In this document: positions 1 to 6,456 of the stretch, piece by piece
Layout: every line of letters starts with the position of its first letter
Position numbering within the stretch: the stretch's first letter is position 1
Origin: CAYQEC01 sp964569015
Lineage (GTDB): Bacteria; Actinomycetota; Acidimicrobiia; Spongiisociales; UBA5794
Direction of reading: 5' to 3'
Assembly (NCBI GenBank): GCA_964569015.1
Contig: CAZMSN010000028.1
Location: 1-26,000 of the forward strand
Length of the DNA: 26,000 nt
The notes under the pieces: model-generated
What the model saw: only the letters and a program-made list of their open reading frames with translations
What the model was told of the DNA's origin: nothing
Databases searched by the model: none
Translations under genes and position numbers: made by a program

Positions 1-2
1 CA

Positions 3-554
3 TCGGCTGCATCGTGGACGCTGGACTCCGCACAGGCCGCGTCTGCGGCTTTCGTCTACGGGGCCTGGGTCAACTTCCACCTGTACTACAACAGGAACTG
101 CAGGGACACAGTGAGGAAGAACAACTACTGCGGGTGGCTGTATCACAAGTACACCGCCTCGAGCAACAGCGGCGTCCTCACGACCTCGTATCCGGCACGG
201 TCGGGCAACAACCGGCCCAACGATGATTGGGTGAAGAACGTGGGTCCGATACCCAACGAGTACAAATGGAAGTGGGGGTTCATGAACGGCTCGTACCGGG
301 GCTACGAGCCGGACACGCGTACGAGCTTCGACCCGGGCAAGTGGCGGCTGGACCCGTGGAGCGTCACCCGCAACGGCGTGACCCGCGGGGCGTTCGAGAT
401 CCACGGCGGCTCCGGCCGGTCTGATTTCTGGGTGGCCCCCACCTTGGGCTGCATCCGCCTGCCCAAGACCTCGATCCAGAGTTTGAAGAGCAAGTGGGAC
501 ACTCGGACTGACAACAAGAAGAACGGCGCCTACGTGTACATCTACTACGAATGA
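3..554 (+). CDS. L,D-transpeptidase-like protein (DUF2778/YkuD-like), 5' truncated by the window edge
   Basis: The reading frame is open from the first bases of the window, so the N-terminus, including any signal peptide, lies outside; the GTG at 111 is only an internal candidate start. The visible ~183 residues contain 'SGNNRPN', 'GPIPNEY' and then a His/Cys pair, 'EIHGG' (His codon 402-404) and 'LGCIRLP' (Cys codon 450-452). That order matches the catalytic His and Cys of YkuD/DUF2778-type L,D-transpeptidases, which crosslink peptidoglycan stem peptides or exchange amino acids on them outside the membrane. The usual Ser before Gly-Cys is replaced by Leu. The stop overlaps the start of the next gene (ATGA), implying translational coupling to a lipoprotein. 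Family assignment rests on motif order only; the exact subfamily is uncertain. Confidence 0.62.
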   Translation, partial: SAASWTLDSAQAASAAFVYGAWVNFHLYYNRNCRDTVRKNNYCGWLYHKYTASSNSGVLTTSYPARSGNNRPNDDWVKNVGPIPNEYKWKWGFMNGSYRGYEPDTRTSFDPGKWRLDPWSVTRNGVTRGAFEIHGGSGRSDFWVAPTLGCIRLPKTSIQSLKSKWDTRTDNKKNGAYVYIYYE

Positions 555-1816
555 GCGTTTCGCAAACCCCCCAGTGTGGCTTCTCCCGACCCGCCTGGGT
601 CGGGAGAAGCACCGCAGCCCTGCTGACACTGACGCTCCTGCTCGGGGCGTGCACGGACGGCTCCACCTCGGCTGAGACGTCCGCCCCAACGACGGCTTCG
701 ACTGCTCCCGCAGAGACGTCGACGACCGTCGCCGAGTCCACCACGACGAGCACGGTGACCACCACCACGATCCCGGCTCCGCCGGAGGGTCCGTTCGACG
801 GGCTCACCTGGCCGGGAGGCAACGTCCCCGTCAACGCGCTGTTGTACGACGACGGCTTCACCTTGTCGTCGATCACCCTCGACGGCACCGTCACCGAGCT
901 GTGGGACCATCCGGACGTCTACGTCAGAGAGGTATCTCCCGGACCGGGCGGGGCCGCAGTGGCGCTAGCGGCAGAACCGTACTCCGACGACGTGACACAG
1001 ATATCGGCGATCCTCTACCTGCTGCAGCCGGACGGCACGATCGAGACTGTCGATGCCGTCGACGGGTTCCGCACCCTCGAATCGCTGGTCTTCGTGCGTC
1101 CCCCCACCGAGCCCGACACCCCCGCCCGCCTCTACTGGACACGGTTCAGCGGCGAGATCGAAGGGCTCACCGGGCGCATGCTCAACGACGTGATGGTCGC
1201 CACCGACGACGGACCCAAGCAGGTGACGGTGCCGCTCCGGGACCACGAAGGCGTCTTCGGCTTCTACGCCTACCCGGGTGCCGCCACCTTCGCCCTCTCC
1301 CTGTTCCGCCACAACGACGTCCCCACCCGCCTCGAGATCCTCCACAACTGGGATTTCTTCGCCTCCTCCGACGACGCCTCGCTGCTGCTGTGGTCCGACA
1401 ACGAGCCCCTCGTCAACACCGACCTGTTCACCGGAGTGGCCTGGCTCACCCCCAACACCTACGTCGTCCCCGTCAACGACGCATCGATCACCGACGTGCG
1501 CCAACTCCAACTGTTCCGGGTCGGTTGTGAGTGGTACGGGGGTGAGGTGTTCTACGAGGGAGAAGAGATAGGGGTCGGCTACGCCGAATACCCCTGGCCG
1601 CTCCTGCCCGGCGGCTCCGATCAGGTGCTCGTCCTCACCGCCGAAGCCGAGGAGCGACTCTTCGAAGACCCCGACGCCACCGTCTTCTGGACCGCCGTCG
1701 ACGTCGCCACCGGCACCCTCGAACCCACCGGAGCCCAATGGCGGCCCGGCGCCTGGGCCTGGGTCTCTCCCGCCGACCCCACCGACCCACCACGCCTCGA
1801 CTACTGCGAGGAGTAA
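551..1816 (+). CDS. Secreted lipoprotein of unknown function
   Basis: This is a 421-residue protein starting at the ATG of an ATGA overlap with the preceding transpeptidase-like gene. Residues ~10-33 form a lipoprotein signal: Arg-containing n-region, hydrophobic 'AALLTLTLLLG' and the lipobox 'LLGAC', so the mature protein should be lipid-anchored through Cys on the outer face of the membrane. A Ser/Thr/Ala-rich spacer of about 45 residues follows, typical of actinobacterial lipoproteins. The remainder is rich in short beta-like stretches with repeated aromatic and Asp-Gly turns ('LDGTVTELW', 'QPDGTIETV'), which could be a beta-propeller-like fold; that is inference. No catalytic motif is recognised. 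The first codons contain a perfect 14-bp inverted repeat (listed separately). Pairing with a peptidoglycan enzyme suggests an envelope role. Confidence 0.75.
   Translation: MSVSQTPQCGFSRPAWVGRSTAALLTLTLLLGACTDGSTSAETSAPTTASTAPAETSTTVAESTTTSTVTTTTIPAPPEGPFDGLTWPGGNVPVNALLYDDGFTLSSITLDGTVTELWDHPDVYVREVSPGPGGAAVALAAEPYSDDVTQISAILYLLQPDGTIETVDAVDGFRTLESLVFVRPPTEPDTPARLYWTRFSGEIEGLTGRMLNDVMVATDDGPKQVTVPLRDHEGVFGFYAYPGAATFALSLFRHNDVPTRLEILHNWDFFASSDDASLLLWSDNEPLVNTDLFTGVAWLTPNTYVVPVNDASITDVRQLQLFRVGCEWYGGEVFYEGEEIGVGYAEYPWPLLPGGSDQVLVLTAEAEERLFEDPDATVFWTAVDVATGTLEPTGAQWRPGAWAWVSPADPTDPPRLDYCEE
579..610 (+). promoter_or_regulatory. Perfect 14-bp stem with 4-nt loop inside the start of the lipoprotein gene
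   Basis: Positions 579-592 are the exact reverse complement of 597-610 (left arm GCTTCTCCCGACCC), separated by the loop GCCT. The structure lies 25 nt after the stop of the upstream gene and 28 nt after the start codon of the lipoprotein gene, within codons for the signal-peptide n-region. Its form is that of an intrinsic terminator or attenuator stem, but no T-run follows. It could reduce read-through or translation of the downstream gene. The structure is directly visible; the function is inferred. Confidence 0.6.
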
Positions 1817-1840
1817 CGCATCGAGGGTGTCGGCGCCCCC

Positions 1841-1984
1841 TCAGCGAACGAGCCTGCGAATGTGCTCCCGCTCGACGACGTCGGCCAGCGTGACGACCGG
1901 CGACGGGGGCCCACCCCCACCAGCGGACGAGCTGCCGGTGAGCCGGTTCGAGGTCGGTGACGAGGTGGTGGTGGCCCTCGACGA
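1841..1984 (-). pseudogene. Possible C-terminal end of a minus-strand gene cut by the assembly gap (Fis-like tail)
   Basis: Between the lipoprotein stop (1816) and the gap, the minus strand reads a Ser/Gly/Pro-rich linker followed by 'TLADVVEREHIRRLVR' and a TGA at 1841-1843. 'VEREHIRR' resembles the beginning of the Fis-type C-terminal domain of NtrC-like regulators, but the helix-turn-helix that should follow is absent. It would be a truncated or remnant end converging on the lipoprotein gene. The plus strand is also open here (1827 onward, 'RFEVGDEVVVALD'), and it may be the coding strand instead. The stretch is too short to decide. Confidence 0.2.
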
Positions 1985-2084
1985 NNNNNNNNNNNNNNNN
2001 NNNNNNNNNNNNNNNNNNNNNNNNNNNNNNNNNNNNNNNNNNNNNNNNNNNNNNNNNNNNNNNNNNNNNNNNNNNNNNNNNNNN
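1985..2084. other. Assembly gap (100 Ns)
   Basis: Exactly 100 Ns, a conventional scaffold-gap length, so the true distance is unknown. Any frame that appears to run across it is artificial, and the two flanks need not belong to the same gene. Confidence 0.98.
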
Positions 2085-2339
2085 CCACCGACCGCCGCAC
2101 AGCAACTGGCGAGCATTGAGGAGCGGGTTACCGAGAGAAGGGCCAAGAACGAGCGTATCCGGAACGATCCGAACAACGTGTGCAACTTCGTCGGCGACCC
2201 GGAGCGGGCCCAGGAATGGCTCGACGCCAATCCCGATCGAGGCGTCACTCTCGAGGACATGCTCGACCCCACATGGTTCGGCGGGGTGTGCGACGGATTT
2301 GAAGAGGCCAAGGCGCAGAACGGCGAGTCAACCGATTGA
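2085..2339 (+). CDS. Hypothetical protein, C-terminal fragment (5' end lost in the gap)
   Basis: The plus frame starting immediately after the gap encodes 84 residues ending in a TGA at 2337-2339. The composition looks like a real soluble protein: a charged helical stretch ('SIEERVTERRAKNERIRND') followed by 'CNFVGDPERAQEWLDANPD' and 'TLEDMLDPTWFGGVCDGF'. Two cysteines are present. I do not recognise a family. The start is missing, and joining it to the plus-strand frame left of the gap would be speculative. Confidence 0.5.
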   Translation, partial: PPTAAQQLASIEERVTERRAKNERIRNDPNNVCNFVGDPERAQEWLDANPDRGVTLEDMLDPTWFGGVCDGFEEAKAQNGESTD

Positions 2340-2376
2340 GCTACGCAGGGCGCGAGAGGGGCCAATCGACCGGCAG

Positions 2377-2646
2377 TCAGCTCGATCGGACGAGCAGAAG
2401 GACGAGCAGGATGAGTTGGCCGTCGAGGTAGTCCCAGTACAGCGACAAGTCGACGGCACCGGCTCGGATCTCGATGATCCATGCCTCGCCATTCTCACCG
2501 GCGACGCGCCCCTGCCGCGCCCAGGCACTCTCGTGTTCGTCGGCGAGCCGGAGGATCGTGTCATCGACCGCCACAGCTGCCTCGTCGTCGAGCGACTCGT
2601 AGACCTCGACGAACTCGGGCGTCACCCGGTAGTCATGGCGAGACAT
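2377..2646 (-). CDS. RelE/ParE-superfamily-like toxin candidate
   Basis: This is an 89-residue protein starting at ATG 2646. The order of elements (N-terminal strand 'HDYRVTPEF', two helices rich in Asp/Glu/Ala, then strands 'EAWIIEIRAGAVDLSLYW' and 'DGQLILLVLLL') resembles RelE/ParE/Gp49-like toxins, where an 'EIR' strand precedes an aromatic Tyr strand. The protein stops soon after the last strand and lacks the basic C-terminal tail common in the superfamily, so it may be shortened or inactive. It is transcribed divergently from the AbrB-like gene at 2750, across a 103-bp region holding inverted repeats. RelE/ParE enzymes cleave ribosome-bound mRNA or poison gyrase; which applies here cannot be told. 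No clear Shine-Dalgarno is seen, so a leaderless transcript is possible. Confidence 0.5.
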   Translation of the reverse strand: MSRHDYRVTPEFVEVYESLDDEAAVAVDDTILRLADEHESAWARQGRVAGENGEAWIIEIRAGAVDLSLYWDYLDGQLILLVLLLVRSS

Positions 2647-2679
2647 GGTGGGATACTCTACCACGCGGCTTCCCAGATT

Positions 2680-2723
2680 GGGCAATTGCCCGACTTGCCA
2701 AGTACGGGCACGATGCATATGAT
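2680..2723 (+). promoter_or_regulatory. Promoter with overlapping inverted-repeat operator for the AbrB-like gene
   Basis: A sigma-70-like promoter is visible: TTGCCA (2695-2700), 17-bp spacer, TATGAT (2718-2723). The -35 box sits inside an inverted repeat, TGCCCGACTTG (2687-2697), centre C, then CAAGT-A-CGGGCA (2699-2710), perfect except for one inserted A. A second palindrome, GGGCAATTGCCC (2680-2691), overlaps it. Operator overlap with the -35 box is typical of autorepression by an antitoxin. The regulator assignment is inference. Confidence 0.6.
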
Positions 2724-2749
2724 GACGCAAGAGAGGAGATGCCCGCCCC

Positions 2750-3019
2750 ATGCTGCCTGACAAGACGCCCCTCCGCCGCGTCGTCGACGTTGACCGTCGT
2801 GGCCGCGTGTCGCTTGCCCGCTTCGGAATCAGGGACACCCAGCTCGTCGTCGAGGAACTCGAGGACGGCGGTATCGCCATGCATCCTGCCATCGTCATGA
2901 CCCCGGCCGAGGCACGCCACTATGGGAACCCGGAGGCGGTCGCGGCTCTCGACCGAGCGCTCGAGTCGGCACGTAGAGGCGACATCCGTCCCCACGAGCT
3001 CCGGTCCCAACGCGACTAG
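2750..3019 (+). CDS. AbrB/SpoVT-like antitoxin or small regulator
   Basis: The protein has 89 residues. The N-terminus 'RRVVDVDRRGRVSLARFG' resembles the looped-hinge beta strand of AbrB/MazE-type DNA-binding domains ('v..kGRv.lp'). 'VVEELEDGGIAMHPAIVMTPAEARHY' follows, then a charged helix and a basic C-terminal tail, the usual place for toxin neutralisation. A purine-rich GAGAGGAG (2731-2738) lies 11 nt before the ATG. The ATG at 2739 is out of frame and rejected. The gene is divergent from the RelE-like gene and has a clear promoter with palindromes at its -35 region, consistent with autoregulation. It could equally be a stand-alone regulator. Confidence 0.6.
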   Translation: MLPDKTPLRRVVDVDRRGRVSLARFGIRDTQLVVEELEDGGIAMHPAIVMTPAEARHYGNPEAVAALDRALESARRGDIRPHELRSQRD

Positions 3020-3049
3020 CCAAGCCATCTCCTATCCCACGTCGACAGA

Positions 3050-3481
3050 TCACGACCCGACGCGCGGCGTCGAGTAGCCGCTGACCTGCACCAGCACCGG
3101 ATCCTCACCGGCGAGCAGCCCGTTCAGCAGGGCGAACTCGACCTCTCGTTCCAAGTACACGGTGACCTCGGTCTCGGTGGCCGACACGAACGTGACGACC
3201 TCGACCGGGTCGTAGCCGTCCTGATGATCGAGATACTCCAGCGCCCGGGCCTCGGCAACGCCCGGCACCAAGCGAGCCTCCCCGGTGACTCGAAAACGCT
3301 CTCCGTCGACGGCGGTCGCACCCGCCACCGCGGCGGCGTCGGCCCACCCCGCCACCTCCTGGCGCTCACTGAACGCCCGGTACAGATCGAACACGATCGA
3401 CCCCAACACGAACAACACCAAGCACAAGCCGAGCACCCACAGAGTCACCGACCCCGCCTCACCTGGGACGTAGCGTCTCAT
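3050..3481 (-). CDS. TadG-like pilus assembly protein
   Basis: This 143-residue protein starts at ATG 3481 in an ATGA overlap with the preceding TadE-like gene. 'GEAGSVTLWVLGLCLVLFVLGSIVFDLYRAF' gives a short basic leader, a Gly before the hydrophobic helix and one N-terminal membrane segment (residues ~11-32). The segment 'RQEVAGWADAAAVAGATAVDG' is typical of Tad/TadG proteins, where the helix after the membrane anchor is rich in Ala. It is much shorter than von Willebrand-domain TadG proteins and lacks that domain, so it is a minimal TadG/minor-pilin type. It is the last gene of the pilus operon and converges on the AbrB-like gene with no evident terminator in the 30-bp gap. Confidence 0.68.
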   Translation of the reverse strand: MRRYVPGEAGSVTLWVLGLCLVLFVLGSIVFDLYRAFSERQEVAGWADAAAVAGATAVDGERFRVTGEARLVPGVAEARALEYLDHQDGYDPVEVVTFVSATETEVTVYLEREVEFALLNGLLAGEDPVLVQVSGYSTPRVGS

Positions 3482-3930
3482 GGCAGGCTCCGGAAATCGT
3501 CCACCCGCTCGGTGTGCTCCCGGGTGATCGTGAACGACTCCCACACCGGCCCCACCAGTGGCACAGTGACCATGGGGAACTGGATCTCCACTCGTGCCGT
3601 CACCGTCCCCCCACGAACCAGTTCCCCCACCGGCGGCTCCAGCTCGAAATCGACCGCGACGGAATCTGGATCGAGCCCGTGGTTAGCAGCGATGCTGCGG
3701 GCGATGAGGATGCCCGCATCCTGCCCGTGGGCGTAGCCGTCGGCGAGCACCATCGCTCGTGCAGCCTCCTGCGCCGCCAGGTTCGCCACCCCGTTCCGCT
3801 CCAGCATGCCCGGGACTTGTGCCAGCACGATGATCGTCGGAAACAGCAGGAGCCCGACACCCAGCAGCATCTCGATCACGGCATAGGCGCCTCGCTCCTC
3901 GCGGTGCAGCCGGCGCAAGAACGAGATCAC
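3478..3930 (-). CDS. TadE-like minor pilin (second copy)
   Basis: The start is placed at GTG 3930, which overlaps the upstream TGA (GTGA); a longer frame to 3975 exists but runs into the previous gene. The 150-residue product begins with a basic leader and 'EERG|AYAVIEMLLGVGLLLFPTIIVLAQV'. This is a class III (Flp/TadE) prepilin signal with cleavage expected after Gly14, a Glu close to the processing site and a single hydrophobic helix. A segment rich in Ala ('NLAAQEAARAMVLADGYAHG') and a beta-rich C-terminal domain follow. TadE-like pseudopilins are processed by the Tad prepilin peptidase and support pilus assembly. It is embedded in the Tad operon between another TadE-like gene and the TadG-like gene. 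Confidence 0.72.
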   Translation of the reverse strand: MISFLRRLHREERGAYAVIEMLLGVGLLLFPTIIVLAQVPGMLERNGVANLAAQEAARAMVLADGYAHGQDAGILIARSIAANHGLDPDSVAVDFELEPPVGELVRGGTVTARVEIQFPMVTVPLVGPVWESFTITREHTERVDDFRSLP

Positions 3931-4316
3931 GGCGCCGCCTCCTGCACCGCCTGGCCACGCATGCTGAAGGTCCACGGCGGGAACCCCGGCAGCGGGCTGC
4001 GCAGGGTGGCGTCGGCGACGGCTACGAGATCTCCCGACGTCGGGTCGATCTCACAGATGATCGACACCTCGTCGCCGAGCGGCCCGCCGAGGAGCGTGTC
4101 GAGGGCGTCCTCCGCCCGAGCATCGCACACGGCGACACCGGCCCCGGCCCTCGATCCTGCGCGCACTGCCTCGTCGACGGCCGAGCGGATGACGCTGCGG
4201 GCGTATAGGAACGTGAGCACGTTGATGAGGGCAACCGCCGATATCACGGTGAAGGCGATAGCGAGCAGCGTGGTCACCGTCGTCATCCCGCGCTCGTCTC
4301 CCCGCAGGCAAGTCAC
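3927..4316 (-). CDS. TadE-like minor pilin (first copy)
   Basis: Starting at GTG 4316, 16 nt after the small pilin gene, gives 129 residues with a 10-residue basic leader 'MTCLRGDERG' and then 'MTTVTTLLAIAFTVISAVALINVL'. That is a class III prepilin-like signal with predicted cleavage after Gly10. The internal ATG at 4286 would remove the leader and is less likely. The Glu usually found at mature position 5 is replaced by Thr. After the membrane helix, 'RSAVDEAVRAGSRAG' resembles TadE. Two cysteines (residues 64 and 88) lie in the exported domain and could form a disulfide. The protein probably sits in the membrane as a pseudopilin. Confidence 0.68.
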   Translation of the reverse strand: MTCLRGDERGMTTVTTLLAIAFTVISAVALINVLTFLYARSVIRSAVDEAVRAGSRAGAGVAVCDARAEDALDTLLGGPLGDEVSIICEIDPTSGDLVAVADATLRSPLPGFPPWTFSMRGQAVQEAAP

Positions 4317-4332
4317 CGTTGCCCGAGGGCGC

Positions 4333-4539
4333 TCAGGGACAGGCACCGCCGATCCCGATCTGGTCACGGATCCAGCACAACACGTCGACCCCGAGGGCCT
4401 GCATGATGCCCACCGTCGCCATGATGGCGATCACCGTCACCACGATCCAGGCGAAGATCTGGGCGCTCTCCACCGCCCCGTCTTCGTCAGCGCGGATCCG
4501 CTCCGCGGCTCGTCCTATGCGCGTCCACACGCTCACCAT
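4333..4539 (-). CDS. Small Flp-type pilin candidate
   Basis: The start is set at ATG 4539 because AGGAGG lies 6 nt upstream; the GTG at 4545 directly abuts that motif. The 68-residue product has a basic N-terminus, 'ADEDG|AVESAQIF', one hydrophobic helix (residues ~27-50) and a short C-terminal tail. Size, position between tadC and tadE, and the Gly before the helix with a Glu just after it suggest the Flp major pilin. The Glu is at mature +3 rather than the usual +5, and the tail has two cysteines (55 and 67) flanking 'WIRDQIGIGGA', which could close a disulfide loop. It could instead be a small membrane accessory protein. A 49-nt gap separates it from tadC, the largest gap in the operon. 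Confidence 0.6.
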   Translation of the reverse strand: MVSVWTRIGRAAERIRADEDGAVESAQIFAWIVVTVIAIMATVGIMQALGVDVLCWIRDQIGIGGACP

Positions 4540-4588
4540 TCCCACCCTCCTGCCGAATCGTCGTCGGTCATCGGATACGTACTCACAC

Positions 4589-5551
4589 TCAGCCCCCCTG
4601 GAAGATCAAGCTCGGAATCGGTGCCCCGATGAACACCAGCACGATCGGCGCCAAGACCACCACGATGGGAATCACCATCATCAGGCGGCGCCGCGATGCC
4701 GCCCGCTGCAGATCCTCTCGCCGGGCGGCACGAAGGTCTCGGCTCAGGTCCAGCAGCGCATCCCCCAGATCGGCGCCACGATCCTGCGCCGTCGCCAGCA
4801 CCGAGTACGTGCGCGCCGCCTCGGGCTCGGGAGTCAGCCGGATCGCCCGTTCCAGAGAACGGGAGAGTGCCATGCCCGACTCGTGGAGCCGCAGCACCTC
4901 GGCCAGCTCGTCGACGAAAGCGCCGTGACCGCGCACCACCACGTGCCGGATGGCGTCGAGCACTCCCCCTCCGACCCTGGTGCGCATAGCGATGAGCTGG
5001 TTGATCGTGTACAGCTCGCCGCGGATCCTCTCCCGGCGGGCCAGGATCGCCTTGTCGACACGGGTGCGGGCCTGGAGCACTCCCAAGACGAAGCCGGCCG
5101 CCCCGAAAGCCACCATCCACGCCGGGTCGCGGATCAGCAGCCCGAGGAAACCGAGACCGGCCGCCATGGCGATCGCTCGCACAAAGGCCCGAATGCGGAA
5201 CTCCTGCACTCGCTGCTCCTCGGAGAGATCGGGATAGAGCCCCGCCTGCCGCAGCCGCACCGCCAGTCGCTCCACATTGGAGGCGGAGATCAACCTGGCG
5301 AACCCGCGAACCATGCCATCGAACACCGGGCCGAAGAGCCTGCGAAGGGTGGCGTCGCCGAAGGCCGGCCCGGCGATCGCCGTCCCCTGGACGTCGGCGG
5401 CGCGGGCCAGCCGCACGCGGGTGACTGTCGTGTAGGGGCGCACCCGCCCGGCGAGAGGGCGCGGCGGACGCACGATCGTCCACACTGCGCAGGCTGCGAA
5501 CGCTACCGACGACGAGACCGCCAACAACTCGAAGAGGGAGAGGTCCGTCAT
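4589..5551 (-). CDS. tadC: TadC-like pilus inner-membrane platform protein
   Basis: This 320-residue protein starts at ATG 5551 in an ATGA overlap with tadB. It has an N-terminal membrane helix (~6-26), a cytoplasmic segment, a helical hairpin in the membrane around residues 125-160 and a type II secretion F (GspF-like) domain. That domain includes 'RGELYTINQLIAMRTRVGGGVLDAIRHV' and 'SMALSRSLERAI'-like helices, and the C-terminal helix is 'LMMVIPIVVVLAPIVLVFIGAP'. TadC and TadB form the membrane platform that couples the TadA motor to pilin insertion. Length and topology match the family. Confidence 0.82.
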   Translation of the reverse strand: MTDLSLFELLAVSSSVAFAACAVWTIVRPPRPLAGRVRPYTTVTRVRLARAADVQGTAIAGPAFGDATLRRLFGPVFDGMVRGFARLISASNVERLAVRLRQAGLYPDLSEEQRVQEFRIRAFVRAIAMAAGLGFLGLLIRDPAWMVAFGAAGFVLGVLQARTRVDKAILARRERIRGELYTINQLIAMRTRVGGGVLDAIRHVVVRGHGAFVDELAEVLRLHESGMALSRSLERAIRLTPEPEAARTYSVLATAQDRGADLGDALLDLSRDLRAARREDLQRAASRRRLMMVIPIVVVLAPIVLVFIGAPIPSLIFQGG

Positions 5552-6456
5552 CGCGCCACCGCCTTGTCACGCTCGGCGGTGAGAGTCGAACCGCCGCCGA
5601 AGACCCGCACCTCCTGGATGTGACGCGATATGACCCGAAGCAGCACCCAACCGACGACGGCCCAGACGCCGGCGAGTAACACGACGAAACGACCCTGCGC
5701 AGAGCGGTAGAAACGCCGGTACGCCTCGGGCACGGTCGCCAGAAAGAGCAGGATCACCCATGGCGCCACCGCCACGACAACACTCTCCAGCCGCTGCTCG
5801 AGACCCGCGGTACGGATCTGCTCGGCGGTGAGCTGATCGGCCACCATCGTCTCGATGAGATCGCGCAACACTTCCTGGAGGGTCTCCCCGCCGTGCTGAT
5901 GGGCGAGCACGAGCACCTCGATGACCTTGTCGGACGACGGGTCCGCCAGCTCCTCTTTGATAATCTCCAGCGCCGGGACCACCCCGAGCATCCGGGCCTG
6001 CACGGGAAACCGGGAAAACGCCTCGCGCAACGGCGCCGGGCCACGCTCCGCTAGCGCCTCGATGCCGTTCGCCAGCGTCGCCCCCGAGTTGACGTGAGCG
6101 AGAATCTCGCGTAGCCCGTCGGGCCACGACCGCTGCACCTCGGCGAGCCGGCGGGTCCGCTGCCGGGCGTACTGGAGGTAGGGGGCGAAGGAGACGGCGA
6201 CAGCCGGAATCGAAGCTACCCACCAGGTGCCGGCGACCATCAGGAAAGCGAGGAAGGCGATGAATCCGGCTCCGATCGAGCCTATCCAGAACTGCCGGGG
6301 TGTCAGGTCCGAGCCGGCTTGCAGCAGCCAGAGCTGGCGCTGTGAGACCTGGGTGCGTCGCGTCGCCGGCGCCCTCGGGTTGGGAGCGAGCCCGGTGAGG
6401 TGACCCACCGCCAGATAGGCGAAGGCCGCCGAGCAGAGTGCCGCTAACAGCCTCAC
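5548..6456 (-). CDS. tadB: TadB-like pilus inner-membrane platform protein
   Basis: The start is placed at GTG 6456, which overlaps the tadA stop (GTGA). A longer frame to 6564 would lie inside tadA and is rejected. The product has 302 residues with an N-terminal helix (~3-21), a pair of membrane helices (~56-92), a T2SF/GspF domain ('WPDGLREILAHVNSGATLANGIEAL', with 'LVLAHQHGGETLQEVLRDL') and two C-terminal membrane helices (~226-245, 257-276). This is the usual TadB architecture. Its role is the platform for the Tad motor, paired with TadC. Tight coupling to tadA and tadC on both sides supports co-translation. Confidence 0.83.
   Translation of the reverse strand: MRLLAALCSAAFAYLAVGHLTGLAPNPRAPATRRTQVSQRQLWLLQAGSDLTPRQFWIGSIGAGFIAFLAFLMVAGTWWVASIPAVAVSFAPYLQYARQRTRRLAEVQRSWPDGLREILAHVNSGATLANGIEALAERGPAPLREAFSRFPVQARMLGVVPALEIIKEELADPSSDKVIEVLVLAHQHGGETLQEVLRDLIETMVADQLTAEQIRTAGLEQRLESVVVAVAPWVILLFLATVPEAYRRFYRSAQGRFVVLLAGVWAVVGWVLLRVISRHIQEVRVFGGGSTLTAERDKAVAR

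Noticed and set aside
1827..2339. One continuous plus-strand gene across the 100-N gap
   Set aside because: The frame is kept only by the arbitrary gap length; the left part has no ribosome-binding site or recognisable domain.
4533..4586. A 17-codon minus-strand mini-ORF (GTG 4586) between tadC and the small pilin gene, its stop overlapping the pilin start region
   Set aside because: It could be a translational-coupling leader, but it is too short and lacks its own ribosome-binding site; the AGGAGG inside it serves the pilin gene.
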